Under the pieces are notes generated by a model that ran no database searches, was not told the origin of the DNA, and saw nothing but the letters and a program-made list of their open reading frames with translations. A DNA stretch of 64,000 nucleotides from NCBI GenBank assembly GCA_934045075.1, contig OW203749.1, positions 930,001 through 994,000 on the forward strand, written 5' to 3'. Positions 54,137 to 64,000 of this stretch are shown piece by piece; position 1 is the stretch's first letter; every line of letters begins with the position of its first letter. This DNA is from Yponomeuta sedellus. Its lineage: Eukaryota; Arthropoda; Insecta; Lepidoptera; Yponomeutidae. Position numbers and translations under genes: made by a program.

Positions 54137-55125
54137 ACTGCGCGATACAGGCCTTCTCTCATAGAGAGTACGTATCGATTTCAATTGCAAATTTAAATGA
54201 ACGTGGCCATGCAAGTTGCTCTTACAGTCCACCTCACCACATCCATCACATCATCGCTAAACAATGCAACAAAGTCGGTCCTTCCAATATTGTAAGCCTC
54301 GCTAATCGATAATTTGTTACCGTATTTGTTCGTGTACGTGTTTTTTTGTGTAAATACGAGTGCCCTTTTGGCGGGAAAGTCACGTAGCGTCCGCCATTTT
54401 GTATGAGTCTCCCGCGGATAGATTTTCGCGCGTAACTGATAGCTACAAAAGATCAGTTTGATGACAGATGTTAGGTGACTAAAACCTCCTTACTATACCT
54501 ATACGAAACCTTCTTGCAGTCAAAATAAAAAAAAACAGCAAGCCAAACTCGCGAATGAAGGTCCAATCATGTTACATACCTATTTACCTACTAAAAATGT
54601 ATTTTCATTCTCGGGAAATTTGTTTATTTTAAAATGTTAACTGTATTTACGTATGTTTGACTATGGAATAACAAAGTCTCCCTATTTACAATAAAATACT
54701 TGAAGATATACTCACATTTATTATGTAATCTTGTCATTGTTAATTAGTTATCATAATAAAAAAATAGTTTAACTTGTAACGTTCATTAAGCCGCAGTATC
54801 TGCGCTACTTTGAATAAAACCTTTTCATTTCATATATATCGAATAGTTCGCAAAAGATAACAAAATTTTTACTCGAGTAATACTTTAAAAAAATACTATA
54901 CGTCCTTTCCGCCAAAAAAACGACAAGCCAAGATGGTGCCTCCAACTCTTTTTTTTTATAGTGACGTCATCACATTAAGCTTACATAGGTAATAAATCTA
55001 GATAGCCAAGTAAACTGTATTATGTAGTAAGTTAGTCAAATTTAATAACCACTATTAATAGGTATAAAGCGTGGATGACTCAGGCGTGACTTTATAAGTA
55101 CCTTGGTATAAACTTCTCTTCTTCT
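54137..55125. other. Non-coding with a LINE-A tail
   Basis: 54775-54832 (plus) is a minimal LINE-A 3' end (gtaacgttcattaagccgca ... ccttttcatttcat). A ccgccattttgtatgagtct motif is at 54389. No gene seen. Confidence 0.45.
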
Positions 55126-55458
55126 GAAGCGCTCGTGGCCTAGTCAAACCGAGTGATTGTAATCAATTACTTGAGTTAAGCAACAACAGGCGCGATCAGG
55201 TGCAGGATAGGTGACCGTCACGTGACTACTGCTGGTGACATTTTTCCGAGCGCTTCCGTGCTACGGAGGCACGTTAAGCCGTTGGTATCGGCTGTCATGG
55301 AATGGCAGTCGTTAAGAAATGTCAGTAGCAAGGCCAGCCACTGCCTTACAATCCTCCACCAACCCGGACTTGACCCTCGCGGTGGAGCAAGGCCTAACCT
55401 TCCTGCGATGCAGGAAGAGACCCGTGCCCAAGCAGTGCGGGCACAAGGGTCGATATCG
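55126..55458 (+). mobile_element. SINE-5S copy
   Basis: Starts gaagcgctcgtggcctagtc. The 5S-like region is at about 55171-55217. An internal deletion removes part of the gaggccttatgggcggct region. Confidence 0.82.
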
Positions 55459-55739
55459 ACACTTCTTGCATCTGATCTTCTGTGTATAACACGGCGTGTA
55501 TTGTGTATTTCTGCCAAGTGTTTTCGCTAAAGGCGTGTTAAATTACGTGCAAGTTTGTTACACGTATTGTTGCGATGAGGCTAGAGCGTTAGTTAGCGAG
55601 TGTAGGTGACGCTAATCGCCTCAACTTTGTACTAAACTGTTTGTTGTATGCTTTTCTTAGGACTTCCTTCATGGGAAAGGTTTGGCTTGTAATTGTAGTT
55701 TCTACCAGAAAATATGTGCCTATTGAGACAGTATTTGAC

Positions 55740-55825
55740 AGTACAGTGCCCCCCGTTGTTACCCGCGGTTTATTGGAGAGAACAAATTGTGTATTAACGG
55801 TGAAAGATATTCTTCCGCAGTAAAA
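55740..55825 (+). mobile_element. RTE-like tail fragment
   Basis: Reads gtgccccccgttgttacccg and gatattcttccgcagta, matching 52783-52860. Confidence 0.55.
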
Positions 55826-55849
55826 CTTAAAATTAGCCTATGTGTTAAT

Positions 55850-56240
55850 TTTAAAAACCTATTTAAGGGCTATCACCTGAATAAGTACATAAAGATTATG
55901 TTCTTTTAATGCACTAACCCGTGCTAAGGACAATTTACAAAAAAACTTATTTAGAGGCTAAAAATTCCACCCATGCCGTGACTCGAACCGTGCCAGCGCT
56001 CTCCCAACTGAGCTAATGGGCGACTCACATCAGTGAAATTTCGAACCTCTTAACAACATTCTCTGTATCTGTGGTATTACGTACAGGCAGCGATATCTGG
56101 CTGAAGTAATTTGCATCACTTGCAGCCCCGAGTACCTACTTTGCAGTTAGGTTTGATATCGCTGTACCCACATGATTTTATATTCCTTTTACTGCACTAA
56201 CCCGTGCGAAGGACAATTTTAAAAATCTATTTTGAGGCTA
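55850..56240 (-). mobile_element. TBU copy, 1.2 units
   Basis: A partial first end (aaaaacctatttaagggcta) plus spacer is followed by a full unit from about 55941 with a damaged tRNA-like part (gtgactcgaaccgtgccagc, part of the stem missing), then a third end motif at 56221. Confidence 0.78.
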
Positions 56241-56584
56241 AAAAACAAACAATTTGTTTCAAATTCTCTTATAACTTCCAAGTACATTTTTTTAAGACGA
56301 ACATTAGTTGTTTTTCCGTTTTTTTTTCTCATAAATTAGTTTCGCTCCCTAGCAGTACAATCATTTTACCTTTCTCAGCGTATGATGTGTCTCACGCACA
56401 AATCGTAACCAGATGTTGAAGGACTTAGCCCCGACCCCCAACAACCAATATTTCTTCCAGCCTACCTTCGCAATAAGCTCTTGATCTCAACAAACGCCAG
56501 TGGGTCTCCAACACCTGCTGTCAATTTTGAAGCGCGCTGTGGCGGTAAAATTGCCTACAAACGAAGTGTTGATTTAATTTCCAA

Positions 56585-56808
56585 TATGTTTGGCCTTTTG
56601 CATCTACTTAATGAGATGATTCATACTGAGCGTCCAGTGGCATCCTCACCCACACCAGATGGGTGAAGGGACCACTCCGACGCTGTAGAGCCTGGGACAT
56701 GGTTTTATAGATGGTGTAGCCTTGCCCAGCACCTATACCATCCTGACAGCTTAGTCGGCCTAGCCCACAGGAAAGACTAGTCAATACGTGCGGAGTATTG
56801 CGACTACA
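56585..56808 (+). repeat. Repeat C copy 3
   Basis: Has ggccttttgcatctacttaa and tggttttatagatggtgtag, and ends in gcgactacaac where it meets the (ACAT)n array. Confidence 0.65.
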
Positions 56809-57999
56809 ACATACATACATACATACATACATACATACATACATACATACATACATACATACATACATACATACATACATACATACATACATACATACAT
56901 ACATACATACATACATACATACATACATACATACATACATACATACATACATACATACATACATACATACATACATAAATAATGCTTACTGTATGGCAAT
57001 AAGAATTTATAATAAATTGCCAATAGAAATAAGGGAGAGCTTGCATATAAATCAGTTTAAAAACAAATTAACAGAATGGCTTTTAGATAAATGTTTTTAC
57101 TCAGTAAACGATTTTTTTGACGAGAAAAGTTTTACTAACTAGGATAACTGCTTTTACTTCTTGTATAGTCTATAAAATGTTGCATGTCAAGACTGACAGA
57201 ATGTGCGGTGCTTAAAATAGTGTTTTATGATCTGTACTTATATTTATGTATGTACTGTACCACATTCTAGCAAATAAATGAATTGAATTGAATTGAATAC
57301 GTACGTACGTACGTACGTACATACATACATACATACATACATACATACATACATACATACATACATACATACATACATACATACATACATACATACATAC
57401 ATACATACATACATACATACATACATACATACATACATACATACATACATACATACATACATACATACATACATACATACATACATAAATACATACATAC
57501 ATACATACATACATACATACATACATACATACATACATACATACAGACATACATACATACATACATACATACATACATACATACATACATACATACATAC
57601 ATACATACATACATACATACATACATACATACATACATACATACATACATACATACATACATACATACATACATACATACATACATACATACATACATAC
57701 ATACATACATACATACATACATACATACATACATACATACATACATACATACATACATACATACATACATAAATACATACATACATACATACATACATAC
57801 ATACATACATACATACATACATACATACAGACATACATACATACATACATACATACATACATACATACATACATACATACATACATACATACATACATAC
57901 ATACATACATACATACATACATACATACATACATACATACATACATACATACATACATACATACATACATACATACATACATACATACATACATACATA
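56809..57999. repeat. (ACAT)n satellite, split by a LINE 3' end
   Basis: Left array 56809-56977 (about 42 repeats); right array 57298-57999 (about 175 repeats, beginning with a short TACG run and interrupted by aaat and cagac variants). All Tyr/Ile/His and Met/Tyr/Val/Cys frames here are products of the repeat. The array length may be affected by assembly. Confidence 0.97.
56978..57297 (+). mobile_element. LINE-D 3' end inside the satellite
   Basis: After a short lead, the frame ending at 57142 encodes CMAIRIYNKLPIEIRESLHI, then FKNKLTEWLLDKCFYSVNDF, the C-terminus of a jockey/CR1-like ORF2. The 3' UTR ends in a ttgaattgaattgaat run that meets the TACG/ACAT array. Only the last about 50 codons remain. 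Confidence 0.75.
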
Positions 58000-58009
58000 A
58001 CCTGACGCT

Positions 58010-58280
58010 TGTATCCCAGAATGCTAGCCAGAGACCAGGGACTGCCATTTGCCATGATCCTGACAGATCACCTTCGCTTCATCAACGTTCATAAGTCGTT
58101 GCATGCACGCACGCCGGTTCCGGATACTTTTTAACTTCCCCTTTGCTAATACATCCCCTATTTGGTCGTTGTAAGTCCGTCTGGGACGTCCCTTACCAGC
58201 CCTTCCACTCACATTCGTAGTATATATTATTTCGTCAATCTTTCTTCCTTCATCCTCTCCACATGTCCAAACCAAAGCAA
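58010..58280 (-). mobile_element. LINE-C C-terminal fragment
   Basis: The minus frame 58024-58275 encodes [20 protein letters not shown] and [16 protein letters not shown], the end of an RTE-like ORF2 with the GRPR motif. Its 3' end abuts the (ACAT)n array. Confidence 0.75.
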
Positions 58281-58659
58281 CCTTCCTTTCTCAATTCTAG
58301 TCACTAAAGTCTGCTTCAGTCCACAACGTTCTCTATTGTGACTACAAATACCAACATTTGCGAATTCGTAGTCGCAATACCTACTGGATTATACAGTCCA
58401 AAATCTTTCAAAGCAAACCAACACAGCGCTGCAGTTTTCTGATGGTGTTACGCCAAATCTCAGTGATTATGAAACTCTACCAAGCTCCCCAGTAAATAAA
58501 GCGCGAACGTAAATCTTCCACTGTTTATGCACCTTGTTGGTTTAAAAATAATGCTCGAATGATCCGCGTTCGAAGTGGTATTAACTAAAAAGTTGACAGT
58601 GCTATTTTCAAAGACAGGATTCCTTTAAAACACTTTTCAAACAGAAATAAACTTACTAA
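58281..58659. other. Non-coding with a repeat C end
   Basis: 58330-58382 contains inverted pieces gtgactacaaata and gcgaattcgtagtcgcaata, the minus-strand end of repeat C/SINE. The rest is not recognised. Confidence 0.4.
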
Positions 58660-59370
58660 AAACCTATTTAGAGGCTAAAAATTCAACCCATGCCGGAATT
58701 AGAACCCGCGACCTCTTGCTATCCGTGCCAGAGCTCTTTCCAACTGAGCTAATGGGCAACTCACCGGCTTCAGTGAAATTTTGAACCTCTTTACAACATT
58801 CTCTGTATTACGTAGGTACCTAAAGGCAGCGACATCTGGCTAAAGTAATTTGTATCACTTGCAGCCCCGAGTAGGTACCGACTTTGCAGTTAGGTTTTAC
58901 ATCCGAATAATAATGCTGTACCCACATGATTATATTCTTTTTAATGCACTAACCCGTGCTAAGGACAAGGAGTCGCCCATTAGCTCAGTTGGGAGAGCGC
59001 TGGCGCCAGAGGTCGCGAGTTGAAATCCCGGCATGGGTGGAATTTTTAGCCTCTAAATAGGTTTTAAAAATTCTCCTTAGCACGTATTAGTGCTTACACT
59101 ATTTTTATTATTAATGCACTAACCCGTGCTAAGGAACAAATTTAAAAACCTATTTACAGGCTAAAAATTTCACCCATGCCGCGATTCGAACCCGCAACCT
59201 CTGACTATCCGGCTGATGCCGTGAGTCGCCCATTGGCTCAATTGGTAGAGCGCTGGTACGGATAGCCAGAGGTTGCGGGTTCGAATCCCGGCATGGGTGA
59301 AATTTTTAGCCTCTAAATAGGTTTTTAAACGTATTAGTGCATTAAAAAGAATATAATAAACTTATTAGTT
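58660..59370. mobile_element. TBU cluster, two fold-back units
   Basis: 58660-58970 is a full minus unit. 58980-59062 adds an opposed plus tRNA-like part with a shortened anticodon arm. 59095-59370 is a second fold-back pair of the other subfamily (TGGCTCAATTGG), with inverted tRNA-like halves meeting at ggctgatgccgtgag. The plus tRNA-like part at about 59227-59299 is one of the best preserved. Confidence 0.8.
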
Positions 59371-59504
59371 TAAACGATTTAAATATTTATTAGATAAATA
59401 TGAGTATACCCTAGTTGCAACTAGCGACCAGAACAAAAATATATTCTCATCTAGTGACCGTTTATATCCAAATCCTACGAGAAACTTTCTCAATTCGTGA
59501 CCCT

Positions 59505-59775
59505 AGAAATATTAGCCATTTGTAACGGTGCAAACCTCTTTACACCATTCTTTATACTCCTTTTTCTATCTATCATTTTCAAATATTTAAATTACGTCAC
59601 ACATTTCGAAATTTCCCTCATTTTCATCATTAAATCGACCAAATAGATCTGACTATTTTACCTGCTTATCCGTTATTGTCCAGTTTTTCTGTTTTTATTA
59701 TAAACTAACAGTACCTATCCACGAATAAAGCAACAGTTGAAGTCGTTCCAGTGTCTATTATTTATAAAAGTTATG
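59505..59775 (+). repeat. Repeat H copy 1
   Basis: Shares ttgtaacggtgcaaacctct, tatctatcattttcaaatat and gaagtcgttccag with 61172-61445, with indels. It lies between TBU arrays, as does the other copy. Confidence 0.7.
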
Positions 59776-60502
59776 CAACTATTCTCTGTATTACGTACAG
59801 GCAGCGACATCTGACTTAAGCAAATTGCATCACTTGCAGCCCCGACTACCTACTTTGCAGTAAGGTTTTACATCGGAATGATATCACTGTACCCACATGA
59901 TTACACTATTTTTATTTTTAATGCACTAACCCGTGCTAAGGAACAAATTTAAAAACCTATTTAGAGGCTAAAAATTTCACCCATGCCGGGATTCGAACCC
60001 GCGACCTCTGGCTATCCGTGCCAGCGCTCTACCAATTGAGCCAATGGGCGACTCACGGCATCAGTGAAATTTCAAACCTCTTTACAATATTCTCTGTATT
60101 ACGTACAGGCAGCGACATCTGACTTAAGCAAATTGCATCACTTACAGCCCCGACTACCTACTTTGCAGTTAGGTTTAACATCGGAACGATATCACTGTAC
60201 CCACATGATTACACTATTTTTATTTTTAATGCACTAACCCGTGCTAAGGAACAAATTTAAAAACCTATTTAGAGGCTAAAAATTTTACCCATGCCGGGAT
60301 TCGAACCCGCAACCTCTGGCTATCCGTACCAGCGCTCTACCAATTGAGCCAATGGGCGACTCACGGCATCAGTGAAATTTCAAACCTCTTTACAATATTC
60401 TCTGTATTACGTACAGGCAGCGACATCTGACTTAAGCAAATTGCATTACTTACAGCCCCGACTACATGGGTGAAATTTTTAGCCTCTAAATAGGTTTTTA
60501 TA
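59776..60502 (-). mobile_element. TBU head-to-tail array
   Basis: A partial spacer (59776-59950) is followed by two units whose start motif aaaaacctatttagaggcta falls at 59951 and 60259 (308-base period). Each has a minus tRNA-like part with both control boxes. The array ends in a plus-sense end, tgggtgaaatttttagcctc. This is the clearest tandem multimer in the window. Confidence 0.88.
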
Positions 60503-60519
60503 TTTGGGACTTATTTAGA

Positions 60520-60583
60520 CCATGATAATTGAATTCGTATGGAGCAAAATTGATTTTGCTCCATACGAATTCAATTATCATGG
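60520..60583. repeat. Perfect 64-base palindrome
   Basis: Two 31-base arms, exactly complementary (left arm begins ccatgataattgaattcgta), are separated by two bases (tg). It begins 18 bases after the TBU array. It does not match the TBU ends, so it is a separate structure. Confidence 0.9.
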
Positions 60584-60957
60584 TAAAGTCGAAGCTTCGC
60601 GCCTGCGTTGAACTCTTTTTAACTGCAAAAAACTGTGACTTTACGTTCACGTTTTTACTGGACTTTTTACGAACAATGAGGGTATACTTCTAATAACTTT
60701 AAATATGTATAACGAATTATAAACTAAATCTAAATAGCATTAAAAAGTAAAAATTACTTTGCTAAGTTCCGCCAAAAATCCAACAAGCACCATGCGGTTA
60801 GTTAATGCAATCTTTTTCAAGCATAAGGAAGACACGAACACACCACCATCGACACCAATGATTGCAGTCCCACGCTTGAAAAGGCGGTAGGTGTAAGTAT
60901 GACAATGACATAACCTCCTCACGCCTGTATGCCAGAGGGGTAGGTATTAATTAAAAA
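60584..60957. other. Non-coding
   Basis: 60867-60942 occurs in inverted form at 61446-61525 (catacaggcgtgaggaggtt). A short piece, acaagcaccatgcggttagt, is shared with 39962. No gene supported. Confidence 0.45.
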
Positions 60958-61165
60958 CTCATTTAGAGGCTAAAAATTCCACCCACGCCTCTTTACAATA
61001 TTCTGTATGTAATACAGAGAATATTGTAAAGAGGTTCCAAATTTCACTGATGCCGGTGAGTCGCCCATTAGCTCAATTGGAAAGAGCGCTGGCACGGATA
61101 GCCAGAGATGCGGGGTTCGAATCCCTGCATGGGTGGAATTTTTAGTCTCTAAATAGTTTTTTAAA
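60958..61165 (+). mobile_element. TBU copy, fold-back form
   Basis: Left end aaaaactcatttagaggct, then an inner inverted repeat around cctctttacaatattctgta and tacagagaatattgtaaaga, then a plus tRNA-like part (B box slightly altered: ggggttcgaatccctg) and the right end tagtctctaaatagtttttt. Confidence 0.78.
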
Positions 61166-61171
61166 TAATGC

Positions 61172-61445
61172 CTTGTAACGGTGCAAACCTCTTCACACCA
61201 TTTTTATTTCTTTTCCATCTATCATTTTCAAATATTTAAATTATGTACGTCACACATTCTTCGATTTCCCTCATTTTTCACCACTACCAATTTACCCTTT
61301 GACCAGATCTGACTTTTTACCTGCTTATCCGTTTTTATCCAGTTTTTCTGTTTTATTAAAATATTATACTAAATCTACAAATAAAACCACACCTGAAGTC
61401 GTTCCAGAGTTTATTTATTAATATAAAAGTTATAAAACGTTCCAA
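61172..61445 (+). repeat. Repeat H copy 2
   Basis: Second copy of 59505-59775, in the same orientation and again immediately after a TBU end. Confidence 0.7.
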
Positions 61446-61817
61446 CCTAACCCTCTGGCATACAGGCGTGAGGAGGTTATGCCACGTCATATCTCTGCAC
61501 CTACCGCCCTTTCAAGCGTGGGACTACAATCATTACGCGTCGCATATCTTGCGTGGCGCATTCACATAATTAGACAAACAAACGACGAATGAATGAATGA
61601 ACGGCGGAATCAATGAATGAACGAGCCGGGCGTTATGCAAAACTCCCCCGCCGCGCTTTTGTTTGTCTGTCGGTAGTTTAGGCTGTTCCCGCGCAAGACA
61701 ATGCGGGGCAGTGCGCGCCAATTTGCCCCCAAGGGGTGAACCATGAGTTTGTAGGATAGCGTGATTCTCGCCACCCCGCTGTCCGCAGCGTTACAGTTGA
61801 GACGATGGTTAGTTACA
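61446..61817. other. Non-coding with a CpG-richer patch
   Basis: 61620-61790 has raised GC (actcccccgccgcgcttttg; gtgcgcgccaatttgccccc). A bidirectional promoter is conceivable; no exon was identified. Confidence 0.3.
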
Positions 61818-61975
61818 GTCTGTTAGCTTTAAGAATATACCTCGGCTACTATTGGATAGAATCGGATATATTCGTGGAATAGAAACATCGCAACTAATAT
61901 CGAATATTTCTTAATGTCAATATCAAAATCAGAGCAGGAAGTAGTATTACTCGTGTGCTTTTAAGACCTGGGACC
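61818..61975 (+). mobile_element. MITE-B copy, right end missing
   Basis: Starts agtctgttagctttaagaat and ends after tattactcgtgtgctttt. Confidence 0.6.
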
Positions 61976-62324
61976 AATTCTCACCTCATTAGGTAGTAAG
62001 TCGTATACGACTCTAAGGCTTATCATGTTCATGACTTGGAAGTCTTCGTAACAAGTCTGCCGACAGCCAAAATCTGTATTCTGAACGCCATGCAACATTA
62101 AATTCGAATGAGAAAATTAATGTCTAACGACTCTGTCGAGTTATCTTATCTTATTTTTAAGGGCTAAAGAAACACAATTTTTTGGGTAGTTTAGGACAAA
62201 ATCAAATTAAAACTGTAGTACTAAGTTTTGCAGGCCAGTGTAGTTACAATTGTCATGAAATAAAAGTACCTTTTCATACAATCTTACATGATAATTAATT
62301 ATTTATTACTATCAGTTTTATTAT
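61976..62324. other. Non-coding
   Basis: AT-rich, nothing recognised. Confidence 0.3.
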
Positions 62325-62525
62325 AAACTAGCTGACCCAGCGAACTTCGTAACGCCTAACAGTCGATTCTTTATTTTTTTTTTTTTTCCCTCCTTAAAAA
62401 CCCAAGGAGTATTCTAAAAAAAGAATTAGCGAAACCGGTTCAGTTGCTCTCGAGATTTGCGCTTACCAACATCTTCAGCGATTCATTTTATATTCTATAA
62501 TATAAAATGAATCGCTGAATGTGTA
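62325..62525 (+). mobile_element. Retroelement tail ctagctgacccagcg family ending in a palindrome
   Basis: The tail runs from 62330, and its end gattcattttatatt is immediately repeated in inverse, giving exact 21-base arms at 62474-62494 and 62499-62519 around ctat. Confidence 0.72.
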
Positions 62526-62807
62526 TCTATATAGAATAAATTATCCCGATTGGACTCGTTTAATATACAACTCATGGTAGCCCCGAAAGGGTCGAAAATG
62601 GCACCTCACTGTTTCCTTCACGCCGAGGGCGGAAAAAAAACTGGCATTTTTGTCTCATTACGTGGGAAGAATTGGGTAAAGTCACTTTGAATGTAGTTAA
62701 TGCGAGAATTTCTATGAATGCTTAGAAGCGAAACGTGGAGGAATTCGCTTTGTGTTGTGTGACTTGACTTGGCACCAAGCAGTCTGGTGAGTCACCACAC
62801 AGAGGTA
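62526..62807. other. Non-coding
   Basis: No supported feature. Confidence 0.3.
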
Positions 62808-63250
62808 CAGGCTGTTAGCTTTCAGAATATACAGAATATAGTACGTAATACAGAGAATAGTGTAAAGAGGTTCAAAATTTCACTGATGCCGGTGAGTCGC
62901 CCATTAGCTCAGTTGGATAGAGCGCTGGCACGGATAGCCAGAGGTCGCGGGTTCGAATCCCGGCATGGGTGGAATTTTCAGCCTCTAAATAGGTTTTTAA
63001 AATTGTCCTTAGCACGGGTTAGTGCATTAAAAATAAAAATAGTATAATTTTAGAATATACCTCGGGCTCTAGAGTAGGCTTCGGTTTTCGCCGAAAGCAC
63101 ACGAGTGTAATACTACTTCCTGCTCTGTATAAAACTTTTCTTCACTATTTTGAAAAGTTAAGTCAAGTTAAGTGTAATATTAGTTCCGATATTTCTATTA
63201 CACGAATATATCCGATAATAGCCGAGATATATTCTAAAAGCTAACAGACT
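62808..63250. mobile_element. MITE-B copy split by a TBU
   Basis: Left end caggctgttagctttcagaa at 62808; right half 63052-63250 ends ctaaaagctaacagact. The TBU at 62833-63051 lies between. Confidence 0.78.
62833..63051 (+). mobile_element. TBU copy with 9-bp target-site duplication
   Basis: Flanked by AGAATATAC at 62824-62832 and 63052-63060. In sense it starts just before acgtaatacagagaatagtg, contains a well-preserved tRNA-like part (TAGCTCAGTTGG, GGTTCGAATCC; about 62892-62971), the taggttttta motif and the 3' end gcattaaaaataaaaatagt. It is a monomer, 5'-truncated relative to the tandem arrays. Confidence 0.88.
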
Positions 63251-63274
63251 CTTCTATGTAAGCTATTACTACGG

Positions 63275-63515
63275 TAGCTTGCAAGAGGTCGCGGGTTCAA
63301 AACCCAGCATGTATGCCAATGACGTCGCTTATTCGCAGACTGCGGCGGAGTTCAACAGGGTAATGTATTTAGCTCATGTGTATGTAAGTATGTGCCATTC
63401 TATTTGTTTTATTTATTTGATATATGACGGCACAACCTTGCGCTATGGCGCTCATTAGGGGAACGCTTTGTCCAGCAGTGGACTAATACAGGCTGAAGAA
63501 GAAGAAGATTTGATA
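63275..63515. repeat. tRNA-like B-box fragment and LINE-B end
   Basis: 63284-63308 contains aggtcgcgggttcaaaaccc, a tRNA-like T arm without the rest. 63425-63512 (plus) is a LINE-B 3' end (ggcgctcattaggggaacgc, gtccagcagtggactaatac) ending in a GAA run. Confidence 0.55.
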
Positions 63516-64000
63516 TATATGTTACAGTCAGAAGTCCTAAACGGTCCAAAAAAAAAGTTTCTACTGCTAAAATCACTCAAAAGTACTTCTGTCCAAAGCT
63601 TTTGGTCAGTAACATTTGAAACCCTATTGGTAAAATTGTTTTTGTGCGAGGTACAGAACATGTTTTGCCTGTGAGGCATACAAATTTATACACTTAATAT
63701 ATTATAGTAACGAAACGTATGACAAATTTATATATATTTAATATACCTGATTAAAAAAATAACGTATTAAGATCTAAATTTACATTTCTTACAATCGCAA
63801 GCGTACAAAACATCAACAATAAAATAAATTAAAGTGTCCATATATTAAAATTAAAATAAAATTTAAATGTCAATAAATTGAAATTAAAACTATATTGAAA
63901 TTATAGTATTTTCTAAGGTTAACACGAGCACTAGACATAATTAAAACTGTCTTTATACGGATTTATGCTTGTTTATTACATTTTTACAATTTTCCGACGT
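63516..64000. other. Non-coding, with a repeat shared with the RPABC3 flank
   Basis: 63918-63952 matches 2219-2253 (minus) over 35 bases. The remainder is AT-rich. Complementary frames at 63455-63679 on both strands are not considered genes. Confidence 0.4.

Noticed and set aside
57212..58055. Long open frames of 250-278 codons on the minus strand and a 159-codon frame on the plus strand
   Set aside because: They are translations of the (ACAT)n satellite, open in all frames because the repeat contains no stop; no gene is implied.
62870..62910. Hammerhead ribozyme (retrozyme) in the TBU, because ctgatg precedes the tRNA-like part
   Set aside because: The conserved CUGAUGA core is broken after CUGAUG, and no correctly placed GAAA and cleavage triplet with supporting stems could be found. 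The tandem and permuted structure still makes a covariance search worthwhile.
62892..62971. A functional tRNA gene with intact A and B boxes
   Set aside because: The anticodon loop reads ACGGATA with C instead of T before the anticodon, the T stem has a mismatch, and the same sequence recurs at many loci with TBU flanks. It is a tRNA-like element part, not a decoding tRNA.

Overview
The window looks like nuclear DNA of a moth or butterfly (Lepidoptera). It is AT-rich, has spliced eukaryotic genes, and is packed with short interspersed elements, 5'-truncated non-LTR retrotransposon tails, MITEs and microsatellites. Nothing points to a prokaryote, plasmid or virus. The order-level call rests on repeat style and on insect-like protein sequence; no species is assigned.

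Genes (1-8.2 kb). Two housekeeping genes stand divergently. On the minus strand, 2427-3587, is a complete two-exon gene for RPABC3 (RPB8/POLR2H), the subunit shared by RNA polymerases I, II and III; the spliced product is exactly 150 residues. On the plus strand, 5898-7409, is an intact 503-residue dyskerin (Nop60B/DKC1/Cbf5), the pseudouridine synthase of H/ACA RNPs, in one uninterrupted exon with a polyadenylation signal about 770 bases downstream. At the left edge (1-1192, minus) is a THAP-type zinc-finger exon followed by a series of small segments with canonical splice borders; it is degenerate or incompletely resolved. A second THAP-coding remnant sits in a DNA-transposon relic at 4235-4855.

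The rest (8.2-64 kb) is repeat-dominated non-coding DNA with no recognised host gene. A few unrecognised ORFs or possible first exons are listed with low confidence, and several CpG-rich patches resemble promoters.

Main repeat families. (1) A tRNA-bearing family (here 'TBU', unit about 308 bp) with at least 16 loci as single units, head-to-tail multimers and fold-back palindromes; five copies have 9-19 bp target-site duplications. Its ends differ between copies in a way that suggests retroposition from tandem or circular templates. (2) A SINE whose head resembles the internal promoter of 5S rRNA. (3) LINE 3' ends of at least five types. (4) DNA transposons and MITEs with clear borders: a hAT-like element with a perfect 8-bp duplication, two mariner-like MITE families with TA targets, a TTA-flanked element, and several TIR families. 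(5) An (ACAT)n satellite of nearly 0.9 kb split by a LINE 3' end.

Nesting is frequent (TBU inside MITEs and LINE relics, a mariner MITE inside the THAP element) and gives a relative order of insertions.
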